A stretch of 55,181 bases of DNA from the NCBI GenBank assembly GCA_947176745.1, contig CAMWRV010000013.1, positions 1 to 55,181 on the forward strand, given 5' to 3'. Each line of letters begins with the position of its first letter. Within the stretch, counting starts at the first letter, position 1. Shown here piece by piece: positions 1 through 7,511 of the stretch. This stretch comes from an uncultured Muribaculaceae bacterium. GTDB lineage: Bacteria > Bacteroidota > Bacteroidia > Bacteroidales > Muribaculaceae. A program made the position numbers and the translations under genes. The notes beneath the pieces were generated by a model. That model searched no databases. It had not been told where the DNA came from and saw only the letters and a program-made list of their open reading frames with translations.

Positions 1-83
1 CACGCAGAGCGACGCCGGGCCGCAGAGGGCTTCGCGTCAGCGTGTCAGCGTCAGCTGTCAGCGTCCGAGTCCGAGTCCCGCCG
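1..83. repeat. Partial dispersed repeat module at contig start
   Basis: The first ~56 bases match 2558-2613 almost exactly, and the match resumes across the 3' end of the neighbouring gene. This copy has an extra ~24-base stretch (about 55-79) holding short GTC/CGAG iterations. It is the distal end of the type B repeat module described at 2280-2613. The contig probably breaks here because the repeat could not be assembled through. Confidence 0.8.
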
Positions 84-1742
84 TCAGCGGGCCACAAACT
101 TCTTCCCGCCGCGTATGTAGACGCTGCCCGGAACCGTCGTGTCAATCCGACGCCCGAATACGTCATAGACCGGAGCATCCGATCCGGCAGCGTCTGCCTC
201 GATACCGTCTACCGAATTGCCCGACACAAACGGAGAACCGTACAAAAGATTGTCCTCACTGTCATAAACCCTGACAAGCGAGGAGTCAATGCCCGGTCTT
301 TCGGTATTGATCCACGGCTCCAGACATGTAGGTCTTTCAAATGTATATGAGCCGAGTGAGCCGTTGAATGTAGTGCCGAGTCCCTCGACAAGACTTATGC
401 CATCTATGTTCATGACGCGGCACTCCTCCCCGCCTATCATGACCGGATCCTCATAGCTGACGGTGGGGCAGAATTCAGGACTCATTCCCTCGAACATGTC
501 GTATGTCCACAGATCTCCCTCCCCGAGAGTCCAGTCATACAATAGCTTATTGTGAAATCCCGAAGTGTCGGTGTCCGGTCCGATATGCGTCACATATTCG
601 CCCTCTCCGTCAAGCAGCACATACACCCTGTCTTTCTCCTCGCACATGGCATAGAGCGGAGTGTCGCACACTTCGTCCGAGACGATAAATTCCGGTACGT
701 CAGTGCTTGTTTCAGTGGTCACTTTCCTGATGATGCGCGCCACACGATACGCCCGGTGGTCGAACTCCATGACATCGCCGTCAAAGCTGATGAAATGATA
801 CACATAGTTCCCCCGGTTCCGATCACTGTCAGGATGCCCTCCGTAGCTGCGGTATTCCCACACGCGGCCATCGCGAACCGTCGGCTGGTAGCCGTAAGTG
901 TTGTCCGACGGATACCAGGCATTCTCCTTCTCATAGATGACATTCCCTTCCGAGTCAAACACACGGTTGAGTGTGCATTGCAGCGCCGGCTCGCGGCTGT
1001 TGTCAGGAATCCCGGTAATCATATCGAAATTAATCGATCCTACTGTTCCGTTGAAAGTCGGACCGATACCCTCGATAAAGGATATTTCCGGCCATGTGAA
1101 TCCATCCTGTTCAATATGCATGACTTTACATTCCTCGCCGGCGACCATTATGGGAGTATCGTAACAAAGCGTGCCCTCATACGGATACATTATTGGATTG
1201 TCAGGATCTTCCGGATCTACGCTCCAATTGTAAATCATGTCTCGGGGATAAGCCACCGTTTCACCATCCTGTCTGTTCCAGTCATAGACCAGCAGCTCGT
1301 CAGCTCTTTCATCTTCAGGAAGATCGGAGGGATCAATCCCTGTAAGAATAATAGTGTTCAGACCTCCGTTTACAGGCAAAATGTCTTGTCTTACGAGAGT
1401 GTAGACTTTTCCATCCTCCTCGCGCATATAGTACATGGTGTCGTCGCGGTCTTCTTCGTTAAAAAGGAAAATTTGCCAGTCACCATTATTGAGTTCCCTG
1501 CGTCTGTAAGCCTTTGTATTGACAATGGCAAGGCGGCTGTAAGTCTTGCCATTCACCTCTACCGTACTGCCGTCAAACTTGAGTTGATGAAGATAGCAGG
1601 TGTTATTATCCCAATATGTTCCGGATGCGCCATATTCCCATATCCGGTCTTCCCGCACAGTCCTGACATGTCCGGAAGCTGTCAGTGAAGAGGCAGCCGC
1701 GACCGCCGCGACTGCAAAGAGTACAAGTTTTCTCATAGGCAT
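84..1742 (-). CDS. Secreted protein with two homologous halves and a sorting-tail-like C-terminus
   Basis: A 552-residue protein with an N-terminal signal peptide (MPMRKLVLFAVAAVAAASS...). The body is two copies of one ~230-residue unit. Each begins TVRE/DxRxWEY and ends with a segment around GGEEC(K/R)VM followed by EG(I/L)G(P/T)TFNG(T/S)(V/L)GS. The last ~25 residues (VYDVFGRRIDTTVPGSVYIR onward, then GGKKFVAR) resemble the short beta-strand tails on many Bacteroidales secreted proteins. The same tail ends the next gene, nearly identical at DNA level. Alternative Met at 1736. It has its own promoter (1873-1904), so it is a separate unit from the upstream protease operon. No enzymatic motif seen; function unknown. 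An extracellular or surface location is inferred from the signal peptide. Confidence 0.85.
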   Translation of the reverse strand: MPMRKLVLFAVAAVAAASSLTASGHVRTVREDRIWEYGASGTYWDNNTCYLHQLKFDGSTVEVNGKTYSRLAIVNTKAYRRRELNNGDWQIFLFNEEDRDDTMYYMREEDGKVYTLVRQDILPVNGGLNTIILTGIDPSDLPEDERADELLVYDWNRQDGETVAYPRDMIYNWSVDPEDPDNPIMYPYEGTLCYDTPIMVAGEECKVMHIEQDGFTWPEISFIEGIGPTFNGTVGSINFDMITGIPDNSREPALQCTLNRVFDSEGNVIYEKENAWYPSDNTYGYQPTVRDGRVWEYRSYGGHPDSDRNRGNYVYHFISFDGDVMEFDHRAYRVARIIRKVTTETSTDVPEFIVSDEVCDTPLYAMCEEKDRVYVLLDGEGEYVTHIGPDTDTSGFHNKLLYDWTLGEGDLWTYDMFEGMSPEFCPTVSYEDPVMIGGEECRVMNIDGISLVEGLGTTFNGSLGSYTFERPTCLEPWINTERPGIDSSLVRVYDSEDNLLYGSPFVSGNSVDGIEADAAGSDAPVYDVFGRRIDTTVPGSVYIRGGKKFVAR

Positions 1743-1872
1743 ATTATTTTATGGTTAGTATTTCTGTATTGAATGTTTCATTAGTTCATCCGGTCGATGT
1801 CCCGACAATCGCTTATGCATCATAATAAAACATCACAATACACAATTATCCGAACATATTGCCATCCTCCTG

Positions 1873-1904
1873 CAAATTTAGACAATCATTTTGCAATCTG
1901 CAAA
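1873..1904 (-). promoter_or_regulatory. Bacteroidota promoter for the 84-1742 gene
   Basis: Minus strand reads TTTG (1901-1904), 20 bp, then TAAATTTG (1873-1880), a full match to the TTTG-N19/20-TAnnTTTG consensus. The predicted leader is about 125 nt. Confidence 0.75.
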
Positions 1905-1951
1905 CATTTCTGCAAAAAAATAAAAAAGTTACTTTTTACCGCGTCAAGCCC

Positions 1952-2279
1952 CGCGACCGGACCGGGAGCAGCGCCTCTCCGAGGCGGTGACAAAAGCAAG
2001 TCCCATATCCATTCAATTTCCTCGCCACAGTTTCAACGGCTCGGAGAGCCGCTGCTCCCGGTCCGGTCGCGCCATCAGCCTTCACCGCAAGCCTATCGCC
2101 AAGCCTCTCGCAAATATCACGCAGAGCAACGCAGAGCCTCAGAGCTTTACGGCAGCGCGAAGCCCTCTGCGCCTCCGCGTCTCTCCGCGTGAGGCCAAAG
2201 TGTCGAAGCACACACACTGCCGACAGTACAAAACTCACGCGGAGAGCGCAAAGGCGCAGAGGCTTCGCGTCATGAGTGC
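1952..2279. repeat. Composite palindromic repeat module, type A, copy 1
   Basis: Non-coding. It begins with a 120-bp element whose 35-bp ends (1952-1986 and 2037-2071) are inverted repeats, with CGACCGGACCGGGAGCAGCG facing its complement. Each end folds into a small hairpin: CGCCTC-TCC-GAGGCG on the left and CGGCTC-GGA-GAGCCG on the right. A second palindromic part follows (about 2118-2191, CACGCAGAG...CTCCGCGTG), then a spacer with GCCGACAGTACAAAACTCAC and a GCGCAAAGGCGCAGAGGC tail. It is nearly identical to 9752-10080. ORFs through it on both strands are artefacts of the repeat. Confidence 0.85.
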
Positions 2280-2613
2280 AGTCTTCACTGCGTCCGGACC
2301 GGGAGCGGCGGACCTCCGGGACGCCGACAGCAGCTCCCACTCTATCCTTTCAATTTCTCGCCACAGTTTTCAACGGCTCGGAGAGCCGCTGCTCCCGGTC
2401 CGGTCGCGCCCTCAGCCATCACCGCAAACCTCGCGCCAAACCTCACGCAGAGACCGCCAAGCCGCAGAGGGCTTCGCGAGTTTTCCGAAAGCGCGAAGCC
2501 CTCTGCGCCTCCGCGCCCTCCGCGTGAGGCCACAGAGTCAAAACACTCCGAAACCTCACGCAGAGCGACGCCGGGCCGCAGAGGGCTTCGCGTCAGCGTG
2601 TCAGCGTCAGCCG
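2280..2613. repeat. Composite palindromic repeat module, type B, copy 1
   Basis: Same architecture as the adjoining type A module, with a diverged left arm (GGAGCGGCGGACCTCCGGGA) and a different central linker. The palindromic element spans about 2290-2408. The second element has a perfect 15-bp stem: GCAGAGGGCTTCGCG (2464-2478) against its complement (2492-2506), with a 13-base loop. Partner copy at 9401-9738. The distal end (2558-2613) recurs at 1-56. Confidence 0.85.
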
Positions 2614-3399
2614 TCAGCGGGCCACGAACTTCTTCCCGCCGCGTATGTAGACGCTGCCCGGAACCGTCGAGTCTACACGACGGCCCATAACATCATAAAT
2701 AGCATCTTCATTCAGACCGACAGAGCTGTCATCGCCCGTTCCGCGCACTGAGGCTGGATCGCCGAAGTCTGCAAAACTGAAAATGACCTCTCCGTCTTCA
2801 ATACATTCCTTGAATCCTCCAAGATATATACCGTTGTCAGGTTGCGGAAACCAGAACCATGTGAGCTGTCCGTCAAGATATGGAGCCCCGACTCCCTCTA
2901 CCCATACAGTCTTGGGATGGGATTCTGTCGTGGAAAGACTCATCATGCGTCTCGTAACCCCGCTGACATGTACGTTCGTCTCGCCGGTGACTTTCCATCT
3001 GTTGTCGGGCTGTGGATCGTACAAGCCACTTTCATTGACTATACTTATCTGATGCTCTTCTCCTGTTGTCATCGAGAAATCGTACAGCGGAAGCCAGCTG
3101 ACATTATCATCCGGATCGACATAGCGGACGCTAACCTTGCCGCCCTCCTCACACAGCAGCCAGCTGCCGCCGCTGAGTTCCGGAATGTCGGATGTCTGAT
3201 CGACCCGGAAACAACTCTTCCCGTCGATCTCTTCAGTTCCGGTCACCGTGTAATAAACCGGAACCTCTTCGTCCAAAGCTCTGCCTTTCCAGACCCATAC
3301 CTTGCCGACAGACAAAAATTGATTCGACACTTTGTATGCTGCAACATGACACGTGCTCATGAACAGTAATAGTGTCAACAGTATTATTTTATTCTTCAT
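2614..3399 (-). CDS. Small secreted protein, one-unit relative of the 84-1742 protein
   Basis: A 261-residue protein starting MKNKIILLTLLLFMSTCHVA, a signal peptide. The start at 3399 is preferred over the longer ORF because the signal peptide begins there and 14 bp separate it from the upstream stop. The body (VGKVWVWKG... GKSCFRVDQTSDIP... EGVGAPYLDG) aligns by eye with one unit of the duplicated 84-1742 protein. The tail VDSTVPGSVYIRGGKKFVAR matches that protein residue for residue except at the first few positions. Last gene of the operon that starts at 7338, after the C25 protease. Function unknown. Co-export with, or as accessory to, the protease is inference. Confidence 0.82.
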   Translation of the reverse strand: MKNKIILLTLLLFMSTCHVAAYKVSNQFLSVGKVWVWKGRALDEEVPVYYTVTGTEEIDGKSCFRVDQTSDIPELSGGSWLLCEEGGKVSVRYVDPDDNVSWLPLYDFSMTTGEEHQISIVNESGLYDPQPDNRWKVTGETNVHVSGVTRRMMSLSTTESHPKTVWVEGVGAPYLDGQLTWFWFPQPDNGIYLGGFKECIEDGEVIFSFADFGDPASVRGTGDDSSVGLNEDAIYDVMGRRVDSTVPGSVYIRGGKKFVAR

Positions 3400-3413
3400 A
3401 AAGAAAAAAATTT

Positions 3414-5726
3414 TTAATGAGTTTCGATAACAAATACAGTACCACAATTTATAGAAGTACCTGCTTCAAGTTCCACTTCTTTCGCTTTAAGCTTAACTGA
3501 TCCTTCTTTAAAAACTACTTCGCCTGTGGCTTTAGTATCCGTCACATGATTTCCGACCTTTATTATCCTTGCAGAATAAGATCTGATACCGTTTATTTCT
3601 TCATTCTGTATATATTCTATACGATCCTTTCCGTAATCTATATAGGGGATTTTATTAGGAGCAGTAACACTTACTGTAACTTTATCAGGATTTGAAGATG
3701 CGAATGTCGCGGAATTACCGATATACGATTTGACAGTTCCCGAAACTTCATCATAAAATGATATTCTTGCTGTTTCTCCGGCAAGCAAGTCCACTTTTAC
3801 ATTACCCGATCGAGATACCGCAACATTTGAAAATGTACTCAGCTTATCCATATGAATATACATGGTTGGATCTCCGAAACAATGAAATAAGCTTCGGGTA
3901 TATCTCGCAGTCGAGCTGGTACTTGTTCCATATCTGTTCCCGATTTTTGACAATCCCTGATCCATGATTTGTCCTAATTTGAATACAGCATTTGCCTGAC
4001 TGTTATTGCCGGAAGATGTCGAGGGAACTTTGAATTGCGGATTCATCGGTGATTCAGGATACATCGAGTTGAACATTTCAATTGCAAATTCGTCATTGTA
4101 TCCGGAATAACTGGTATGAGTAGCAGCGATGATGCCCGAACATCCTCCTCTGTCATGTCTTAGAAATGTTTCTGCAAATGACACTTCTTTGTTACTTATC
4201 ATTCCTGTCTGACAATTCAGACTGAAAACGACAGGCAAATTTCTCCCGTTTGACAAGGATTTAATATCCAAAACCGTAAATTTGGGATCTCCCCATGATG
4301 TCTGGTTTCCATGATCCCTATGGAGTACATATCCTACACCACCATTAATAGCATCACAAATATCAGATGCTTTTCCGTCCCATTTAAACAACGGTTTTTT
4401 TAGATAATCCGGAATTTCCTCTCCATTAGAATACCGATCCTTGTTCCAATGAGAAGGTGTAACATATGATTCTGTCGTATACACTCTTGTTATATCTTTC
4501 CCTTTTTGAGTCATAAAAGAAAGTATTTCCTCTGAGGTCTGAGCGAAACGTCTATCCGCATACCCATTTCTATCATAGTCCTGAAAATAAGCGCAATGCA
4601 AGCCCTTGTCATAAAATTGCATATCACTCATTCCACTTTCATAGTCTATTATCTTACCTATCACGATATCGGCTTCCTTAGGAGTTGATACGGATATCCT
4701 TCCTCTTAATAGATCCGGCACAAGATGCTCGCCTTCTGTCACACATCCATAATTAAAATCACTTAAAAAATTATTAAGCATATTTAATTGTTCGGCTGGA
4801 ACATGTGCATGGTCTCCGAGTATAGTAATAGAATATAACGCTGGATTACCGTTATAAATATTCCTGACTTCTGATTTGATTGTTTCTGGAGTCCAACTGC
4901 TTCGACATGAAATATATGTTTTGTAGCCTGTTGTCTTTTTCCATTCCGAAAGCCTGTTGGCAGCACTTAGAAATTCGGGTGTGGTTATAATCAGATATCC
5001 CTGGGTGTCCTCTATGGCTCCATCGATTTCAGTGACCATCTCAGGATTTATTGCCATATTAGCAAGCATATAGTCAGAAGTGCTGATATACGCTTTTGTC
5101 CCGCCATAATCTTCTGGGAGTTCGGATGCATTAAAGTCAACCCGGTATTTTAAGGTTTTATAGATCCTTATCTTGCCAGTGGAAACCGAATACTGCATCG
5201 GACATATTTTCACAGACACAAAGTCATTGCCTCTATACACATAGTCTGAGCCAAGTTCTACAGTTTTGCCGGGATAATAACCGCTATAATATGCAACAGG
5301 TCTCACATTATCCGTAGTATATCCCTCATAATTATCATCCGATAACGGAGGTCTTGCGGGGCCTGCGGAACTTGTATATTCCACATAACTGGAATCTAAT
5401 ACATAGACTCTTGGATTTGAGTTTCTTGGGATATTTACAATATCACTCCTCATTGGCAGAGATGGCTTGCCGGATTCCTCGCAACTGCTGAATCCCGGTA
5501 TTGACCATAAGGTACTTCCAGAATATAAAGGATCTTCCATAAGACCTACCTTAAAAAAGGAATAGGTTACAGTTATTCCTAAATTATCCTGTTCCACTGT
5601 CCTTACCGGCATTTCATCAATTATCCCATTGACGGTTTCTCCGGTGAGTAGAGTCCGTATCTGCTGAGCTTGTATTGATGTGTGCATACACATCAATACA
5701 AGAATTAAATAAATAAGTCTTTTCAT
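3414..5726 (-). CDS. Gingipain-type C25 family cysteine protease, secreted
   Basis: A 770-residue protein with a signal peptide (MKRLIYLILVLMCMHTSIQA|QQ). The peptidase C25 signature is clear: catalytic His in HRDHGNQTSWGDP (His472), catalytic Cys in VFSLNCQTGMI (Cys505) followed by FAETFLRH, and the C25 segment FHCFGDPTMYIHM (about 615-626). An N-terminal ~220-residue beta-rich prodomain precedes the catalytic domain, which opens near GYLIITTPEF. After about 630 comes an Ig-like/beta region. The extreme C-terminus is not an obvious T9SS CTD. The gene is AT-richer than its neighbours, which fits horizontal acquisition or relaxed codon use. Starts 17 bp after the S74 gene, same operon. Gingipain relatives cleave host or dietary proteins after Arg or Lys; specificity cannot be read here. 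Confidence 0.9.
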   Translation of the reverse strand: MKRLIYLILVLMCMHTSIQAQQIRTLLTGETVNGIIDEMPVRTVEQDNLGITVTYSFFKVGLMEDPLYSGSTLWSIPGFSSCEESGKPSLPMRSDIVNIPRNSNPRVYVLDSSYVEYTSSAGPARPPLSDDNYEGYTTDNVRPVAYYSGYYPGKTVELGSDYVYRGNDFVSVKICPMQYSVSTGKIRIYKTLKYRVDFNASELPEDYGGTKAYISTSDYMLANMAINPEMVTEIDGAIEDTQGYLIITTPEFLSAANRLSEWKKTTGYKTYISCRSSWTPETIKSEVRNIYNGNPALYSITILGDHAHVPAEQLNMLNNFLSDFNYGCVTEGEHLVPDLLRGRISVSTPKEADIVIGKIIDYESGMSDMQFYDKGLHCAYFQDYDRNGYADRRFAQTSEEILSFMTQKGKDITRVYTTESYVTPSHWNKDRYSNGEEIPDYLKKPLFKWDGKASDICDAINGGVGYVLHRDHGNQTSWGDPKFTVLDIKSLSNGRNLPVVFSLNCQTGMISNKEVSFAETFLRHDRGGCSGIIAATHTSYSGYNDEFAIEMFNSMYPESPMNPQFKVPSTSSGNNSQANAVFKLGQIMDQGLSKIGNRYGTSTSSTARYTRSLFHCFGDPTMYIHMDKLSTFSNVAVSRSGNVKVDLLAGETARISFYDEVSGTVKSYIGNSATFASSNPDKVTVSVTAPNKIPYIDYGKDRIEYIQNEEINGIRSYSARIIKVGNHVTDTKATGEVVFKEGSVKLKAKEVELEAGTSINCGTVFVIETH

Positions 5727-5743
5727 AGACGCTAATATAAATG

Positions 5744-6862
5744 TTAGTCGGTAAGTATCATTCGTTTTGAACCGATCTCGATGCCGTCGGCTATCAGTGT
5801 GTAGATGTACATGCCGGCGTTAAGGGTATTGCCCTCGATGGTGATGTCGACTGATCCGCGTCCGGAGATGTTGCGGCGCATCTTCTGGTTGCCGTTGAGG
5901 TCGTAGACGCACAGGAAGGCGTCTGAAACGTCTTCGGGAAGCACACAATTAATCACCGTGCTCGCACGGAACGGGTTCGGACGGTTCTGCGACAGGCTCG
6001 CCACTACAGAATCCTCGTCATGTATCGACTGCGCTTCAGGATTCTTGTTCTGCAAAGCCTCTATGGTGGCGGCCTGAGCCTCTACTGTGGTCTGGAGATT
6101 CTGGATGGCGTCAACAAGAATGGGTATGAAGCCGGTGTAGTCTATGCTCAGCATTCCCTCGGAATCCTCATAGACGAGTTCGGGATATACCTCGCGCACA
6201 TCCTGTGCGAGAAATCCGTACTGGTGCTGTGTATTCTGCTGCGCGCCGCTCTTGCGGGGAGCACCTGCGGGCGCGTCCTGATTCTCCGCGCCTGTTTCTT
6301 GAACGAGCGTATAGCTTACGGGCACGATGTCGCGGAGCTGCGATCCAATGTCCTCAAGCGGCTCGATGTCGGTCTTGCACCGCGCGTCTGACGTGGTCAG
6401 ATACTGAGGTGCCGATACAGAGGGCGTAAAACTGAATGATGCTTTGGTGGTTGATCCGATCGTTCGCAATGTCGGGTTGTAGCTGAATATGGTGTAGCCA
6501 CCGCTGGTGTATCTCACACCGCCCATTCCCTCAAGTTCGAGAACTCCACTATTGTTTAGTGCCGAGCTGTCATAATTTGATTCTCCGATCGATACATGCT
6601 CCCGGTATCCGAACATAATGAGTCCGCCTGAATCATACATTCCCTTACCTCCCACATGTATGGTTGAAACCGTGTCATTGGGAAAACGAGAAGGGATTAC
6701 CACTCCGACTCCCGGGTCAACACCGATTGCCGCTGGAGATATATTTGTCGTGAGACCTTTGTCATCGCCGACACGGATCTGTCCGTTCGAGGCTACTTTG
6801 AGTTGAGCGGACGCTGTGGCGGCTATCGCCGCACACATGAGAAGAGCTGTTGTTTTCTTCAT
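5744..6862 (-). CDS. Secreted S74-chaperone (tail-fibre-like) protein with T9SS sorting domain
   Basis: A 372-residue protein with signal peptide (MKKTTALLMCAAIAATASAQ). Residues ~20-150 are a glycine-rich beta region. Residues ~157-270 are a peptidase S74 / intramolecular chaperone domain: TTSDARCKTDI (probable self-cleavage at Ser158), YGFLAQDVREVYPELV and FIPILVDAIQNLQ, ending in a short coiled coil. In this family the domain trimerises a beta-helical fibre and then cuts itself off. Residues ~289-372 (LSQNRPNPF... YDLNGNQ... LNAGMYIYTLIADG) are a typical T9SS type A sorting domain, so the product should cross the outer membrane through the Por secretion system. An S74 domain placed before a T9SS tail implies that autocleavage would separate the fibre from its sorting signal. 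Confidence 0.9.
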   Translation of the reverse strand: MKKTTALLMCAAIAATASAQLKVASNGQIRVGDDKGLTTNISPAAIGVDPGVGVVIPSRFPNDTVSTIHVGGKGMYDSGGLIMFGYREHVSIGESNYDSSALNNSGVLELEGMGGVRYTSGGYTIFSYNPTLRTIGSTTKASFSFTPSVSAPQYLTTSDARCKTDIEPLEDIGSQLRDIVPVSYTLVQETGAENQDAPAGAPRKSGAQQNTQHQYGFLAQDVREVYPELVYEDSEGMLSIDYTGFIPILVDAIQNLQTTVEAQAATIEALQNKNPEAQSIHDEDSVVASLSQNRPNPFRASTVINCVLPEDVSDAFLCVYDLNGNQKMRRNISGRGSVDITIEGNTLNAGMYIYTLIADGIEIGSKRMILTD

Positions 6863-6918
6863 GATTGTTGATTTTAGTGTTGCTGTTATTTTGTTTTAAA
6901 ATTTGTTTATTCCTGCGG

Positions 6919-7338
6919 TCACAGAATTATGTATCCCGTATACGAGGCTTCCTCCGTGCTGAGGCTGATGCGGTATTCGCCGGTCAGAGAGAAAAGCGCG
7001 TCGATAAACGCCGGCTCGTTTCCATACGCGCACACACACATGTTTCCGCTGTCGTAGATCTCATACAGTATGAAATCCGGTGTCTCCTGACCGATGAAAC
7101 TGATTCCCGAATCCGGATCGATCGTACACGATAAAGGATGTGACGGAGCTCTATTACCACGGTTATTTTCTTCCCGATGGTAAGGATCATTGTCAGGTAC
7201 TGTTTGTACCTGAACAATTGTCGTTGTGATGGCGCCACGATTTGACACGTTGTCGACTGCATTGATGGCTGATATTGATGTGGCAGCCATTATTAGTACC
7301 ATAATTGATCTGTTGAGATTTTTCATGATGATGTTCAT
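6919..7338 (-). CDS. Small secreted DUF3244-like protein
   Basis: A 139-residue protein with signal peptide (MKNLNRSIMVLIMAATSISA; alternative Met at 7326). The mature part is a single small beta-sandwich ending ...LTGEYRISLSTEEASYTGYI, the pattern of DUF3244 proteins common in gut Bacteroidales. The region ~58-66 (ENNRGNRAP) looks unstructured. First gene of the operon 7338-2614, directly downstream of a TAnnTTTG promoter and the 11-bp repeat array. The family has no settled function. The call rests on length, signal peptide and fold pattern. Confidence 0.75.
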   Translation of the reverse strand: MNIIMKNLNRSIMVLIMAATSISAINAVDNVSNRGAITTTIVQVQTVPDNDPYHREENNRGNRAPSHPLSCTIDPDSGISFIGQETPDFILYEIYDSGNMCVCAYGNEPAFIDALFSLTGEYRISLSTEEASYTGYIIL

Positions 7339-7358
7339 TAGTTGTTGTAGAGTTGGCG

Positions 7359-7366
7359 CAAAGTTA
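7359..7366 (-). promoter_or_regulatory. -7 box of the secreted-protease operon
   Basis: Minus strand TAACTTTG, a full match to TAnnTTTG. No good -33 TTTG lies 19-20 bp upstream. The upstream DNA is instead the repeat array at 7399-7495, which suggests an activator-dependent promoter. Predicted leader about 15-20 nt. Confidence 0.65.
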
Positions 7367-7398
7367 TCGCAAAATCAAGATGTCACCTAAAATTTTTG

Positions 7399-7495
7399 TG
7401 CTGAAATTATGCTGAAATCGCATGTAAGACGTCCCATGACGCTTATCAGCACGATTTAAGCATAAATTCAGCACAAATTCAGCACGAATTCAGCA
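7399..7495. promoter_or_regulatory. Helically phased array of TTCAGCA / TGCTGAA heptamers
   Basis: Two copies of TGCTGAA at 7399 and 7410 face five heptamers of the opposite orientation at 7445 (ATCAGCA), 7456 (TTAAGCA), 7467, 7478 and 7489 (TTCAGCA each). Spacing within each group is exactly 11 bp. The array lies just upstream of the operon promoter and just after the regulator gene. It looks like a cooperative binding site array; the bound protein is not known. Confidence 0.75.
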
Positions 7496-7511
7496 ATATT
7501 TACTGATTACA

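Noticed and set aside
1987..2751. ORF of 254 codons across repeat modules
   Set aside because: Composed of palindromic repeats; the same peptides appear on both strands and at 9662-10196; no signal peptide, domain or codon bias of a real gene.
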